Assembly: GCF_000374465.1 (NCBI RefSeq)
Contig: NZ_KB894528.1
Span: 299,127-363,126 of the forward strand
Direction: 5' to 3'
DNA length: 64,000 nucleotides
Source: Ahrensia kielensis DSM 5890
GTDB taxonomy: Bacteria; Pseudomonadota; Alphaproteobacteria; Rhizobiales; Rhizobiaceae
The translations under genes were made by a program, and so were the position numbers. Shown here in pieces: positions 35,225-44,974 of the stretch. The notes below the pieces were generated by a model. That model was not told the DNA's origin, made no database searches, and saw nothing but the letters and a program-made list of their open reading frames with translations. Each line of letters begins with the position of its first letter. Position 1 is the first letter of the stretch.

Positions 35225-35791
35225 ATGAATAAAGCTGCACGACGTGAAACGATGCTCAATGGAGCGATTAGCCTTTTAGCCAGTAAGGGTTTGGAGGGGA
35301 TGACGCATCGTGCGGTTGATGAAATCTCGAGCCTGCCGCAAGGTTCAACATCTTACTATTTTTCAAAGAAGACTGATCTTTTGATTGCCGCAGCGGATCA
35401 TTTGGCAAAATTATTGGAAAAAGATTGCGATGAATTGCAGGTCGGTTTTGCTGACAAAGTTGCGCAAAATGGCATGGATGCAGCCGTCGCTTATGTTGCT
35501 GATGAGCTTGCTTCCTATGCAGATTCCTCGCGGCATCTGTTTTTAGCACGTATGGAGCTGACATTAGCGGCTGCACGCCGTGATGATTTATCAGGGGTGG
35601 GGGATAAACTCACAGCGGCCGCGCGCAGGCCCATCGCGTTTTTTCTAAAGCTTGTTTCCGATGGAAAAGACGATGTTCCCATAGAGACATGTGCAGGCCT
35701 TATTGATGGAATCGCATTGATGTATGCGACCGGCCAAGGGCCAAAGCCCTCAACCGAACAGGTTTCAGCAATTTTCCGTTCGGTTTTATAA
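35225..35791 (+). CDS. TetR/AcrR family transcriptional regulator
   Basis: A 188-residue repressor-type protein. The N-terminal helix-turn-helix spans residues 8-55 (ETMLNGAISLLASKGLEGMT, HRAVDEISSLPQGSTSYYFSKK). The rest is a helical ligand-binding domain. ATG 35225 follows directly on the palindrome TCTCTACATATGTAGAGA. The longer open frame (from 35102) would run through the operator and the divergent gene and is rejected. The ligand is unknown. Confidence 0.9.
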   Translation: MNKAARRETMLNGAISLLASKGLEGMTHRAVDEISSLPQGSTSYYFSKKTDLLIAAADHLAKLLEKDCDELQVGFADKVAQNGMDAAVAYVADELASYADSSRHLFLARMELTLAAARRDDLSGVGDKLTAAARRPIAFFLKLVSDGKDDVPIETCAGLIDGIALMYATGQGPKPSTEQVSAIFRSVL

Positions 35792-35838
35792 TCTCATTCA
35801 CACGTCTTCATGCAGCCCATCGATGCATCATTTGAAAA

Positions 35839-37014
35839 TCATAAATGATTGAACAAAATCTCGGTTGGCCAAGCGTCTGCTGGTAGGCCGTTCTTGTGCT
35901 GCACTTCACGCACCGCTGCGCGTGTTCCTGCACCAAGTATGCCGTCGGCTTTGCCAACATCATAGCCAGCGGCGCTAAGCTTAACCTGCAACTCTTTAAG
36001 CCTTGCAGCCGGTAGGCCGTTATGGTTTGCGCCTGCATTATAAATCTGTGCGCCGCCAAGACGATTGCCAAAATAGGCAGCCGTCAACACATAGGTAAGT
36101 GACTGGTTCCACTCCAGCAGGATTGTGAAGTTTGGATAGGCCAAAAACGCTGGTCCTTTGCGGCCCATGGGCAAAACAAGGCTCGCCTCAAGGTTGGCAG
36201 GCAAAGAGCCGCCACGGGCGCTAACGCCGCGCGCTTTCCATTCTGAAACCGGAAGGCGTTTGTGCAAGCCTGCATCATACCATTCCATTTCATTGGGCAC
36301 GGTCACTTCCTGCAGCCAAGGCTGGTTTGCCTGCCAGCCAATCTTGGATAGAAAATTAGCTGCCGTCATAATCGCATCGGGCGCAGATGTTTTAAGTTCT
36401 ACTCTTCCATCGCCGTCGCCATCACGGCCTTTGGTCAAATAGTCAGCAGGCAGAACTTGAATTTGCCCGATTTCGCCAGCCCAAGCGCCGGTAACATCGG
36501 CAGGAACGATGCCTTGATCGATCAATTTGGCCAGCGCAATCAATTGTGGGCGAAACAGTTCTGGACGCCTGCAATCATGCGCAAGTGTTGTCACCGCATT
36601 GATTGTTAAGTCGTCGCCCTGAATTGCACCATAATCGGTTTCAAATGCCCAAAACGATGTAATGATTTCTGGCGCAACACCATATTCTTGGCGCGCGCGC
36701 TCAAAAACAGAGGCATATTTTTTAAGGTTCTTTTGTCCGTTATCAATCCGGTTTTGGCTGATAAGGCGGCGTGAAAATTCGACGAAATCAAGGGTGTAAA
36801 CACCTTGAGCGCGGTCTTTTTTCAGGATTGCTGGATCAATCTTCGCATTTTGCATCGCTTGAATGCCTGCGCCTGAAACGCCTTCGGCTCTGGCTTCATC
36901 AACCATCTGGGAGCGCCAAGCGTTAAAGTCACCGCCGCAGCTTTGAGCATAAGCGCTTGTTGAGAGTATTGTGGTCGCAGCGCCTGCGATTAAAACGGAT
37001 TTCATCAAATTCAT
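35839..37014 (-). CDS. Lytic murein transglycosylase (MltB-like) with peptidoglycan-binding domain
   Basis: Cleaves the glycan strand to 1,6-anhydro-MurNAc. It is 391 residues with a signal peptide (ending SAYAQS), the SLT/MltB domain with catalytic Glu in SFWAFETDYG, the GEIGQIQVLPADYLT motif and DGDGDGRVEL (possible EF-hand-like Ca site), and a C-terminal PG_binding_1 domain (LQVKLSAAGYDVGKADGILG, GTRAAVREVQHKNGLPAD). There is no lipobox cysteine, so it is a soluble periplasmic form. It is encoded just downstream of the GH25 lysozyme on the same strand. Confidence 0.93.
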   Translation of the reverse strand: MNLMKSVLIAGAATTILSTSAYAQSCGGDFNAWRSQMVDEARAEGVSGAGIQAMQNAKIDPAILKKDRAQGVYTLDFVEFSRRLISQNRIDNGQKNLKKYASVFERARQEYGVAPEIITSFWAFETDYGAIQGDDLTINAVTTLAHDCRRPELFRPQLIALAKLIDQGIVPADVTGAWAGEIGQIQVLPADYLTKGRDGDGDGRVELKTSAPDAIMTAANFLSKIGWQANQPWLQEVTVPNEMEWYDAGLHKRLPVSEWKARGVSARGGSLPANLEASLVLPMGRKGPAFLAYPNFTILLEWNQSLTYVLTAAYFGNRLGGAQIYNAGANHNGLPAARLKELQVKLSAAGYDVGKADGILGAGTRAAVREVQHKNGLPADAWPTEILFNHL

Positions 37015-37047
37015 TGTTCAGTTCCCACGTAAATTTAAGAATTAATT

Positions 37048-37863
37048 TTAGCGCGATGAGCGCTTAACCCAGTCACGCCATTGATCGCGCGACCCTGCAA
37101 AAACATTCAAGTCGATATCACCCGTGGCACCTTTAACGCGGCCAGTGCCCGTATATTGCCAAAACACAAATGAGCGGCCGGGATAAGTGATCTTTGGATG
37201 TGCTTTAACCGAGCGTAACCAGAAGGAATCGTTCTTAAAATGGCCAGCTAAATTTTCTTCGTGAAAATCGACCGTCGTGTAAATTATCGGCCGTGTTCCG
37301 TAATGACGTTCGATCGTGCGCATGAAAATTTCCATTTCATGGCGCACTTTTGCTGCCGGAGGGCGCAGTTTACATGTCGGAGAATGCGGGTTCCATTCCA
37401 TGTCCAAGACATGGGGCAGGGAGCCTCTTATGCGCGGTACATTGCGGATGAACCATTCAGCTTGTTTCTTCGCTGGGGTGCAAAAATAATAAAAATGATA
37501 AGCGCTGCTGGCAATGCGCGCTTGCCGTGCGCCGCTGGTATGTTTGGCATACATAGGGTCCAGTACATCACCGCCCTCAGTGGCTTTGATAAAGGCAAAT
37601 TCGATGCCCTGTTGCTTGAGTGTTGGCCAGTCAATATCGCCTTGATATTTTGCAACATCGACACCGTGGATTGGAAATCCAAATGGTGCACCGCCTTGCC
37701 ATGAGGTGATGGGATCGCTGTCACCATATCTGGGATTTGCAGAAACGGTGCTTACGCTCGGCGATAGACCTGCATAATCTACAGATGTACATGCGCTAAG
37801 TGAAAACATGCTGAAAATCACAGCGCCAAGTCCTAGGTGCTTTCGTACCGAATCAAATTTCAT
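37048..37863 (-). CDS. GH25 family lysozyme, lipoprotein
   Basis: A glycoside hydrolase 25 (Chalaropsis-type muramidase). It is 271 residues with a lipoprotein signal ending LSACTS. The fold motifs are HGVDVAKYQGDIDW (catalytic-domain Asp), FIKATEGG, the acidic pair in HVLDMEWN (D-x-E) and FWQYTGTG. It probably acts on peptidoglycan from the periplasmic side of a membrane. A paralogue with the same order of motifs lies at 55215. It may be cotranscribed with the transglycosylase 33 bp downstream. A CtrA box lies 130 bp upstream. Confidence 0.92.
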   Translation of the reverse strand: MKFDSVRKHLGLGAVIFSMFSLSACTSVDYAGLSPSVSTVSANPRYGDSDPITSWQGGAPFGFPIHGVDVAKYQGDIDWPTLKQQGIEFAFIKATEGGDVLDPMYAKHTSGARQARIASSAYHFYYFCTPAKKQAEWFIRNVPRIRGSLPHVLDMEWNPHSPTCKLRPPAAKVRHEMEIFMRTIERHYGTRPIIYTTVDFHEENLAGHFKNDSFWLRSVKAHPKITYPGRSFVFWQYTGTGRVKGATGDIDLNVFAGSRDQWRDWVKRSSR

Positions 37864-37992
37864 AATGTGCCCATCATTTAGCCCAGTGACACCTTATGGT
37901 TTTGAATATTGGCAAACCAGTGGCACAAGAAGTGTAATGCTATTTTGTCTGTCGACTATTTTTGAACCTTCTTGACCTATAGCAACGTTCCG

Positions 37993-38007
37993 TTAATCGT
38001 TGATTAA
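37993..38007. promoter_or_regulatory. CtrA binding site
   Basis: TTAA-N7-TTAA followed by C (TTAATCGTTGATTAAC, 37993-38008) matches the full CtrA consensus and is also a perfect 7-3-7 inverted repeat (GTTAATC/GATTAAC). It lies 20 bp before the serine hydrolase ATG. CtrA control of that gene, and possibly of the divergent GH25 gene, is inferred. Confidence 0.65.
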
Positions 38008-38027
38008 CCATAATTCTGGCGGAAAAC

Positions 38028-39401
38028 ATGTTACGAAAAATATTAAGCGGCTTAGTTTTGTTGATTATAGTGGGGCTTGCTTGGCTCACCATTGCACCGC
38101 CGGATTTGATCCGTGTTGGAGCAAATTACACGGCAAAAATGATCTGCTCCAATGTCGTTTTAACGGGCCGCAACCCTGACGATGTTCTTAAAATTGATGT
38201 GCAGGCGCCAGGCCATCCGCTGCTTAAACTGATGCGCTATTCAATAGATGAACGCGCGGGCACAACGGTCGTGCGAACTGGCCTCTTTGGTTTTATTGGT
38301 AAAGGGCTCGCCTTTGGAACAAAAGAACGCGGCTGCACAATCGTTCCTGATGCACGCCAGCTTGGCATTGTTGGTGCGCATGATGCCTTCATTGCCCCGA
38401 AAGTTGATTTGAACAATGATGAATGGCCGCAAGGAAACACAGTCACCACAGAAACGAACCAAGAGCTAGAAGCTGTTCTCAACGATCCGGCACTTGCAGG
38501 TGAGGGCATGCGGGCTATCGTGATTGTCAAAGACGGCCGCATTATCGCTGAACGTTATGCTGACGGTTTTGATGAAACAACGCCGCTGCTCGGCTGGTCA
38601 ATGACCAAAACGGTGACTGCGGCGCTGATTGGCGTTGCTCAAAAGCGCGGAATTTTGAGCGTTGATGACACACTCAATTTCGATAGCTGGCGCGGTGATA
38701 ACCGCGATGTCATTCGCGTACGCGATCTAATGGCGATGGTGAGCGATCTGGAATGGAACGAAGGCTATGGTTCCGTGTCTGATGTAACACGTATGCTCTA
38801 TCTTGAAGAGGATATGGCAGCCTTTGCGGCGGGCAAGCCGATTGATGCTGAAACGCCAGAACCGACAGGGGATATTTTTGAATATTCGTCCGGTAGCAGC
38901 GTTATCCTTTCCAAATATTGGCAAAATGCTGTCGCAAAGAGCGAAGATGCCAACGCATTTCCATCAGAAGCATTGTTTGAGCCGCTTGGCATGGCAAGCG
39001 CCGTCTTAGAGCAGGGTGCAGCAGGCAATTTTGTCGGCGGCTCTTACTTATATGCCACAGCACGGGATTGGGCACGTTTCGGGCAATTATTATTGCAGCG
39101 CGGCGCGTGGAATGGTGTTTCCTTATTGCCGACCGGTTATGTGGATTGGATGACCGACATACATCCTGCATCGGGCGGTAAATATGGCCGTGGACATCTA
39201 TGGCGCTTGCCGCCTGCCGAACGTGAAACGCAGGTGAGTGAATTGCCGCAAGGAACTTTTTGGGCAGCAGGCCATGATGGGCAGTCGATTGCGATTATAC
39301 CGGAAAATGACATCGTTATTGTTCGCCTTGGCCTGACGCCGTCTAATGTCGGCTATATGCCCGGCAAATTGGCAGAAGCAGTTATTCAAGCAACCAAATG
39401 A
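38028..39401 (+). CDS. Serine hydrolase, class C beta-lactamase/PBP-like
   Basis: A 457-residue protein with an N-terminal membrane anchor (residues 8-24, GLVLLIIVGLAWLTIA) and a beta-lactamase-fold domain from about residue 140. The catalytic SxxK is SMTK, the second motif is YSSGSS, and the third motif region is GHDGQ. It resembles esterase/DD-peptidase-like members of the family, often annotated as beta-lactamase-related, rather than true AmpC enzymes. The active site faces the periplasm. The substrate is unknown. A CtrA box directly upstream suggests cell-cycle control. Confidence 0.88.
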   Translation: MLRKILSGLVLLIIVGLAWLTIAPPDLIRVGANYTAKMICSNVVLTGRNPDDVLKIDVQAPGHPLLKLMRYSIDERAGTTVVRTGLFGFIGKGLAFGTKERGCTIVPDARQLGIVGAHDAFIAPKVDLNNDEWPQGNTVTTETNQELEAVLNDPALAGEGMRAIVIVKDGRIIAERYADGFDETTPLLGWSMTKTVTAALIGVAQKRGILSVDDTLNFDSWRGDNRDVIRVRDLMAMVSDLEWNEGYGSVSDVTRMLYLEEDMAAFAAGKPIDAETPEPTGDIFEYSSGSSVILSKYWQNAVAKSEDANAFPSEALFEPLGMASAVLEQGAAGNFVGGSYLYATARDWARFGQLLLQRGAWNGVSLLPTGYVDWMTDIHPASGGKYGRGHLWRLPPAERETQVSELPQGTFWAAGHDGQSIAIIPENDIVIVRLGLTPSNVGYMPGKLAEAVIQATK

Positions 39402-39411
39402 GGTGGGGTTA

Positions 39412-39855
39412 ATGGAACAATCAACGCCTCCATTTTCGCTTGTGGGTCTCGATCATGTGGTCTTCATCGTTGATGATATGCCCAAAGCCTTAGCGTTTTA
39501 TCAGCAAGTGTTAGGAGCAAGGATAGGCTACTCTTACCCAACCTTAGGCATGGAACAGCTCTGGTGTGGCTGCGCTCTTATTGTCCTGCAAGACATCACA
39601 AATCCAGGTGCGGCCTATGCTGCCCCGAAGGTCAAAGGCGGCCGTAATGTCGATCATTTGTGTATTGCGACAACGACATTCGACCATGAGGAAATGCGCA
39701 ATCATTTAAAAGCGCACAATGTGAAGATCATTCGCGAGGCATTTCACGGCGGTGCACGCGGTATGGGACATTCGGTTTATATTCATGACCCGTTTGGAAA
39801 TATGCTAGAGATCAAAGGTCCGGCCGAATATGAAGATGGTAAAAATTGGACTTAG
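39412..39855 (+). CDS. VOC family protein (glyoxalase/dioxygenase fold)
   Basis: A 147-residue metal-binding vicinal-oxygen-chelate fold protein. It has LDHVVFIVDDMPKALAFY, NVDHLCIATT and the C-terminal HDPFGNMLEIKGP with its metal-ligand Glu. ATG 39412 has GAGGTGGGG directly upstream. The longer frame overlaps the serine hydrolase gene. The reaction is unknown. The stop codon overlaps that of the convergent SLT gene. Confidence 0.9.
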   Translation: MEQSTPPFSLVGLDHVVFIVDDMPKALAFYQQVLGARIGYSYPTLGMEQLWCGCALIVLQDITNPGAAYAAPKVKGGRNVDHLCIATTTFDHEEMRNHLKAHNVKIIREAFHGGARGMGHSVYIHDPFGNMLEIKGPAEYEDGKNWT

Positions 39856-40316
39856 CCGGGCCGAAGCCCTGTTTCGACCAGCATGCCGCGCTTTTTAGCC
39901 TCGTAATAATAACCGCGGCTATACCATTTGACTGCTTGGTCGTGGCTGCCATTGGACAAAAGCCAAGCGCCGCGCAGATATTTGACGCCATATTTAAGGT
40001 TCGTTTCAGCGTCCAATAGATCGTTCGGTGCGCCTTGAAAGCCCATTGTACGCGCCGTTGCGGGCAAGATTTGCATCAATCCATAATAAGGCCCGTTGCG
40101 CGCTTTGGGATTATAAGTGCTTTCGCGTTTGACGACACGGTGAACCAGACTTTCTGGCACATCATAAAAAGATGCATATTGAGCAATATGATGGTCAAGC
40201 GTTGTCGGCACTGCTTGTTCAGCAGCACGCGGTTCGATTTGAGGTTTGGGCGCACTCACGCAAGCGGCAGGCAGAAACAAAAAGGCATATAGAAAGTGGC
40301 GGCGATGCATTGGCAA
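39852..40316 (-). CDS. Small SLT-domain lytic transglycosylase lipoprotein
   Basis: A 154-residue protein with a lipoprotein signal (FLYAFLFLPAACVSA) and one SLT domain. Motifs are VVKRESTYNPKARN (catalytic Glu), YYGLMQILPATARTMGF, and NLKYGVKYLRGAW. The end WYSRGYYYEAKKRG corresponds to the AYN.G segment of the family. It is anchored to a membrane by lipid. The same architecture, but a different sequence, is found at 46590-47090. Confidence 0.9.
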   Translation of the reverse strand: MPMHRRHFLYAFLFLPAACVSAPKPQIEPRAAEQAVPTTLDHHIAQYASFYDVPESLVHRVVKRESTYNPKARNGPYYGLMQILPATARTMGFQGAPNDLLDAETNLKYGVKYLRGAWLLSNGSHDQAVKWYSRGYYYEAKKRGMLVETGLRPG

Positions 40317-40320
40317 ATAT

Positions 40321-40356
40321 CCTTATTCCCACGCCGCTTATGACGTGAGAATAAGG
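40321..40356. repeat. Inverted repeat between oxoprolinase and SLT genes
   Basis: CCTTATTC (40321-40328) and CACG (40330-40333) pair with CGTG (40344-40347) and GAATAAGG (40349-40356) with one mismatch and a 10-nt loop. It may be a weak terminator for the leftward oxoprolinase transcript, but no T-run follows on that strand. Confidence 0.45.
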
Positions 40357-40367
40357 AAAAAGAATGG

Positions 40368-43300
40368 TCAATTCTTTTTGCCATAGCCACCGGCTGTTGG
40401 CGTTGTAACGATCACGATTTCACCAGCTTTAACGAAGGTTTGATCTGCGTTTTTCAAAACTTCTATTGTGCCGTCCAAACGCTGCACTTCAGTCTTGCCT
40501 AACTGCCCATCACCGCCGCCATTAATGCCTTTAGGCGCATGATAACGGTGCGAGGAAAGGATGGCGCAATCCATATCTTTGGTAAAACGCAAGGCACGGC
40601 GCGTACCATCACCGCCATTGAATTTGCCTTTGCCGCCAGAACTTTCACGAATGGAAAAATCCTCAACAACGATAGGAAAGCGCATTTCCAATATTTCAGG
40701 ATCAGTCATACGCGTATTGGTCATATGGGTGTGAACCCCTGAAGCGCCATGAAAGCCGCGGCCATTATTCATGGCACCAGCTGGTGCGCCAGAACAGATG
40801 GTCTCATAATTTTGATATTCCGCATTGCCATATGTTAAATTGTTCATCGTTCCTTGCGCGTTGGCCATTGCGCCAAGCGCTTGCAACAAGCAATTGGTGA
40901 CGTTCTGCGATGTCTCGGTGTTGCCAGCCACAACCGCTGCCGGATAGGTCGGCTTCAACATGCACCCATCTGGAATGATGATATTGATCGGTTTCAGGCA
41001 GCCTGCATTCATTGGTATGCCGCTTTCCACCATGATGCGGAAAACATAGAGCACCGCCGCGCGGGTAACAGGTTCCGGCGCGTTGAAATTATTACCATTC
41101 ATCGGCGATGTGCCGGTAAAATCGACGGTGGCCTCACGACGCTCTTTGTCGACGGTAATCTTGACCGCGATTTGCTGGTCATTGTCCGTTGGATAGACCG
41201 CTTCACAATCGCTCAAACGGTCGATAACACGCCGAACGCTTTCCTCGGCATTATCTTGCACATGCATCATATAAGCTTGCACAACGGGCAGGCTGAACTG
41301 TGTAACCATGCGCCGAAGTTCGGCTGCGCCTTTTTCATTGGCCGCGATTTGCGCCGTGATGTCAGCAAGATTTTGCTGCGGATTTCGCGCTGGATATTGA
41401 TGATTTGTCATTATCTCCAGAAACGCTTCGTCATTCAATGTGCCTTCAGAAACCAATTTGAAATTATCAATCAAAACGCCTTCTTGGTCGACATGGGTTG
41501 CACGCGGTGTCATTGAACCGGGTGCCATGCCGCCAACATCTGCGTGGTGTCCGCGTGCCGCCGTGAAGAACAGAATTTCGGTTTCATCATCAGAAAACAC
41601 AGGCGTGACAACCGTGATGTCGGGTAGGTGTGTGCCGCCATTATAAGGCGCGTTGAGCGCATATACATCGCCCGGTTTCATATTAGGGTTTTGCCGAATG
41701 ATGCTTTCAACAGAGCGGTCCATTGATCCCAAATGCACAGGCATATGCGGCGCATTGGCAACCAATGCACCATCGGCAGAAAATACCGCGCATGAGAAGT
41801 CTAGACGTTCCTTAATGTTGACGGAGGAGGCGGTGTTTTGAAGTGTGACACCCATCTGTTCGGCAATGGACATGAATAGATTGTTGAACACTTCCAGCAT
41901 CACAGGGTCAGCTTTTGTGCCAACTGCCGCGAGGCGTGATTTTTCTTCAACGCGGGTCAACACGATAATATCATTTGCTGTTAATCGCGCTTGCCAGCCT
42001 GCTTCAACGACAATCGTTTGGTTATTTTCAATAATCAGCGCAGGGCCGTTTAGTGTCGCGCCCGCTTTCAAGCGTTGATCGTGCGGTGTTTGTTCCTGCC
42101 GCATAAACACATTGGCTTGATGCCAATCATTATCCGCAAAGATATGTGTTTCCTGTGCAGGTGTAGCTTCATAAGAAGCTGCGGCATCATGATTGTCATT
42201 GGACTGTTTTGCCTCTGAAGTCTCAATAGCTTCAACGCCGACCGCTTCAATAATGAGTTTTCGGCCAGCTGAAATAAACCCGAATTGCGCTTTATGGGCT
42301 TCTTCAAATTCAAGCTTTGCAGCTTTAAGATCGCTGCCGTTAAAGGCAACTTCAATCGTGTTGTCTGTGCCGTCATAGCGAATATGCAATGCTTGCTGAA
42401 CCGCAATGCGGCCGCGTTCAACGCCTTGCTGTGTAAGTTCTGCTTGAACATCTTGCTCCAAGCGATTCAAAAGGCCTGTCATTTCAGCGCGCACATCTTC
42501 GTGCATCGGTTGAACAAGGGCATGTTGGCGTGCCGCATAGGTTTTTGATAATCCAATGCCATAAGCTGAGAGCAGACCCGACAATGGATGAATAAGCACT
42601 GATGTCATGCCGAGCGCGTCAGCAACAAGGCAAGCATGTTGGCCGCCAGCGCCGCCAAAACAATTAAGAACATAGTGCGTCACATCATAGCCGCGCTGCA
42701 CGGATATTTTCTTGATCGCATTCGCCATGTTTTCAACGGCAATCGTCAAAAAACCTTCGGCAACTTCGGCGGCCGATTTCCCGTCGCCAATATCTGCGGC
42801 AAGGCACTCAAACTTTTCACGCACAATATCTGCATCAAGTGGTTGATCGCGGTCCGGCCCAAAAATCGGAGGAAAGAAGTGAGGGTCGAGCTTGCCAAGC
42901 ATAACATTGGCATCTGTGACCGTGAGCGGTCCGCCGCGCCGGTAGCAGGCAGGCCCAGGATTGGCTCCTGCAGATTCTGGCCCAACTTGAAAACGTCCAT
43001 CTTCATATTTTAAGATTGAACCGCCGCCAGCGGCTACGGTGTGAATGCGCATCATGGGCGCACGAATGCGAACGCCAGCAACCTCGGTGTCGAACGCACG
43101 TTCATATTCACCAGCATAATGGGCAACGTCGGTCGACGTGCCGCCCATGTCGAAGCCGATGACATGATCGAAATTTTCCATCGCGCAGGTTTCTACCATG
43201 CCAACCACGCCGCCAGCAGGGCCAGATAGGATCGCGTCTTTGCCTTGGAAACGTTCTGCCGCCGTCAAACCGCCCGATGACATCATGAATTGCAGGCGAG

Positions 43301-44018
43301 GGCTGTCTGCATCATCTGTTATGCCTAAAGCGCCTGCAACTTGCTCCACATAGCGCCGCAAAATCGGTGAAAGATATGCGTCAACAATCGTTGTGTCGCC
43401 GCGTCCGACAAGTTTTACCAAGGGCGAGACTTCATGGCTCACGGAAATTTGTGAAAAGCCGCATTGCTGCGCCATATTTGCGGCCAGTTTTTCATGGGCT
43501 GGGAAAGCCCAAGCATGCATGAAAACAATTGCGACACTGTCGATACCATCGGCTTTTGCATCGGCAAGCTGCTGTTCGAGCGCATTGTTAGAAAAAGGCA
43601 ATTCAACCGTGCCGTCCGCTAAGACGCGTTCATCAACTTCAATCACGCGCTCATAAAGCTGTTCGGGCAGAATTATCTCTTTGGCAAAAATATCGGGCCG
43701 CGCTTGATATGCGATACGCAATGCATCGCGAAAGCCTTTCGTGATCAGCAACAGGGTTTTATCGCCTTTGCGCTCCAACAAGGCATTTGTCGCAACTGTT
43801 GTTCCCATGCGAACTGTGCCGATTTTTTCAGATGGCACGGGATCATTGGCTTTTATCCCAAGCAGATCACGTATCCCTTGCACGGCAGCATCAGGGTAGC
43901 TTTCAGGATTTTCAGACAGAAGTTTGTGACTATGTAACGCGCCGCTGGGCTCAACCCCGATCACATCCGTAAATGTGCCGCCGCGATCAATCCAAAAGTC
44001 CCAACGACTTGCCGACAT
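40368..44018 (-). CDS. Fused hydantoinase/5-oxoprolinase (HyuA-HyuB)
   Basis: A 1216-residue ATP-dependent amidohydrolase of the 5-oxoprolinase type, with both subunits joined. The HyuA half (about 1-690) begins [16 protein letters not shown] and contains [16 protein letters not shown] (ATPase) and [10 protein letters not shown]. The HyuB half (about 705-1216) has [31 protein letters not shown] and [15 protein letters not shown] near its end. The reaction is ATP-driven opening of 5-oxoproline or a related lactam or hydantoin. The start ATG 44018 has GGAG upstream. ATG 44030 is in frame but lacks a site. Confidence 0.93.
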   Translation of the reverse strand: MSASRWDFWIDRGGTFTDVIGVEPSGALHSHKLLSENPESYPDAAVQGIRDLLGIKANDPVPSEKIGTVRMGTTVATNALLERKGDKTLLLITKGFRDALRIAYQARPDIFAKEIILPEQLYERVIEVDERVLADGTVELPFSNNALEQQLADAKADGIDSVAIVFMHAWAFPAHEKLAANMAQQCGFSQISVSHEVSPLVKLVGRGDTTIVDAYLSPILRRYVEQVAGALGITDDADSPRLQFMMSSGGLTAAERFQGKDAILSGPAGGVVGMVETCAMENFDHVIGFDMGGTSTDVAHYAGEYERAFDTEVAGVRIRAPMMRIHTVAAGGGSILKYEDGRFQVGPESAGANPGPACYRRGGPLTVTDANVMLGKLDPHFFPPIFGPDRDQPLDADIVREKFECLAADIGDGKSAAEVAEGFLTIAVENMANAIKKISVQRGYDVTHYVLNCFGGAGGQHACLVADALGMTSVLIHPLSGLLSAYGIGLSKTYAARQHALVQPMHEDVRAEMTGLLNRLEQDVQAELTQQGVERGRIAVQQALHIRYDGTDNTIEVAFNGSDLKAAKLEFEEAHKAQFGFISAGRKLIIEAVGVEAIETSEAKQSNDNHDAAASYEATPAQETHIFADNDWHQANVFMRQEQTPHDQRLKAGATLNGPALIIENNQTIVVEAGWQARLTANDIIVLTRVEEKSRLAAVGTKADPVMLEVFNNLFMSIAEQMGVTLQNTASSVNIKERLDFSCAVFSADGALVANAPHMPVHLGSMDRSVESIIRQNPNMKPGDVYALNAPYNGGTHLPDITVVTPVFSDDETEILFFTAARGHHADVGGMAPGSMTPRATHVDQEGVLIDNFKLVSEGTLNDEAFLEIMTNHQYPARNPQQNLADITAQIAANEKGAAELRRMVTQFSLPVVQAYMMHVQDNAEESVRRVIDRLSDCEAVYPTDNDQQIAVKITVDKERREATVDFTGTSPMNGNNFNAPEPVTRAAVLYVFRIMVESGIPMNAGCLKPINIIIPDGCMLKPTYPAAVVAGNTETSQNVTNCLLQALGAMANAQGTMNNLTYGNAEYQNYETICSGAPAGAMNNGRGFHGASGVHTHMTNTRMTDPEILEMRFPIVVEDFSIRESSGGKGKFNGGDGTRRALRFTKDMDCAILSSHRYHAPKGINGGGDGQLGKTEVQRLDGTIEVLKNADQTFVKAGEIVIVTTPTAGGYGKKN

Positions 44019-44180
44019 AAAATACTCCATATTCTAATGCATAATATTCAAGTACATCTGGTATAACCAATGATTTTAACTTTAAAACGTGTGTTTTTGT
44101 TGAAATTAGATTAGGTATATCACATATGTAGATTGTTAAACTAAACCGCGCCGATATGGCGCCAACGAAAGAGACTTAAG

Positions 44181-44840
44181 TTGAAAAAATTATTGATTGC
44201 ATCTGTTTCCCTTCTCGCTTTGCTGGCCGTAGGTGCTTGTAGCAATGAAGCTGAAGAAGCGAAGAAAAATGTTGAGGGTGCAGCACAGACAGCAACTGAA
44301 AAAGCTAATGATGCAGCCGAAAGCGTAAAAAAAGCAACCGATGATGCCGCTGAAAAAGCTGGTGAAGTGGCTAAAGATGCTGAAAGCATGGCAAAAGAAG
44401 CTGTTGATACCGTCAAAGAAGCTGCTGATGACGCTGCAACTAAAGCCGGCGAATTGGTTGAAGGCGCTGAAACAATGGCAGACGATGCTGCAGCGAAAGC
44501 TGGCCAAGTAGCAGATGATGCCGTTGAAAAAGCCGGTGACATGGTCGATGGCGCAAAAGAAAAAGCAAGCGACATGATGGACGCTGTCAAAGAGACTGTT
44601 GGCACAGGTACAGAAGAAGCCGGTGACATGGCTGATAGCGCTAAAGAAAAAGCCAGCGACGTGATGGACGCGACTAAGGAAACCGTTGAAACTGGTGCAG
44701 AAGAAACAGGTCAAACAGCTGAAGAACTGAAAAAGGCGACTGATGACGCAGCTGCAAAAGCAACAGAAGCTGCCAAAGATGCAGTTAAAGATGCTACTGA
44801 TGAAGTGAAATCTGCTGTTGAAGAGCCAAAAGCTCAATAA
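44181..44840 (+). CDS. LEA-like helical repeat lipoprotein
   Basis: A 219-residue lipoprotein starting at TTG 44181, which directly precedes the signal KKLLIASVSLLALLAVGAC (lipobox cysteine). The mature part is almost only Ala, Lys, Glu, Asp, Met, Thr and Val in 11-residue-like helical periods (AKDAVKDATDEVK), like LEA group 3 or apolipoprotein repeats. It includes two tandem 29-residue units beginning AGDMVDGAKEKASDMMD and AGDMADSAKEKASDVMD. It is probably a periplasmic helical rod, perhaps protective in stress or bridging to the cell wall. Function is inferred. A strong terminator follows. Confidence 0.85.
   Translation: MKKLLIASVSLLALLAVGACSNEAEEAKKNVEGAAQTATEKANDAAESVKKATDDAAEKAGEVAKDAESMAKEAVDTVKEAADDAATKAGELVEGAETMADDAAAKAGQVADDAVEKAGDMVDGAKEKASDMMDAVKETVGTGTEEAGDMADSAKEKASDVMDATKETVETGAEETGQTAEELKKATDDAAAKATEAAKDAVKDATDEVKSAVEEPKAQ
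44532..44705 (+). repeat. Tandem 87-bp coding repeat
   Basis: Two adjacent 87-bp units (44532-44618 and 44619-44705) inside the LEA-like lipoprotein gene encode 29 residues each. Most differences between them are at third codon positions, so the duplication is old and maintained by selection on protein. Confidence 0.8.
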
Positions 44841-44847
44841 TTAGTTT

Positions 44848-44876
44848 ATCGCCGCGCTCTTTGGCGCGGCGATTTT
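44848..44876 (+). terminator. Intrinsic terminator after LEA-like lipoprotein
   Basis: A 10-bp perfect stem ATCGCCGCGC (44848-44857) with GCGCGGCGAT (44864-44873), a 6-nt loop and a short T tail. Confidence 0.83.
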
Positions 44877-44974
44877 ACCTCGGCTAAACTTTTTAAGAAC
44901 CGCCACGGAAGTTTTACTTAAACTTTTCTTTCAATTGCATTATGAGTGACGCGATTCAAAGAAAGCGCCGCCAA

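Noticed and set aside
40854-41516. A 220-residue frame antisense to the fused oxoprolinase
   Set aside because: A shadow frame. The oxoprolinase is continuous and full length on the other strand.
44190-44837. A 215-residue open frame antisense to the LEA-like lipoprotein, rich in Cys, Phe and Ser
   Set aside because: It mirrors a low-complexity Ala/Lys/Glu gene whose codons lack antisense stops. The plus strand has a lipoprotein signal, a ribosome binding site and a terminator.
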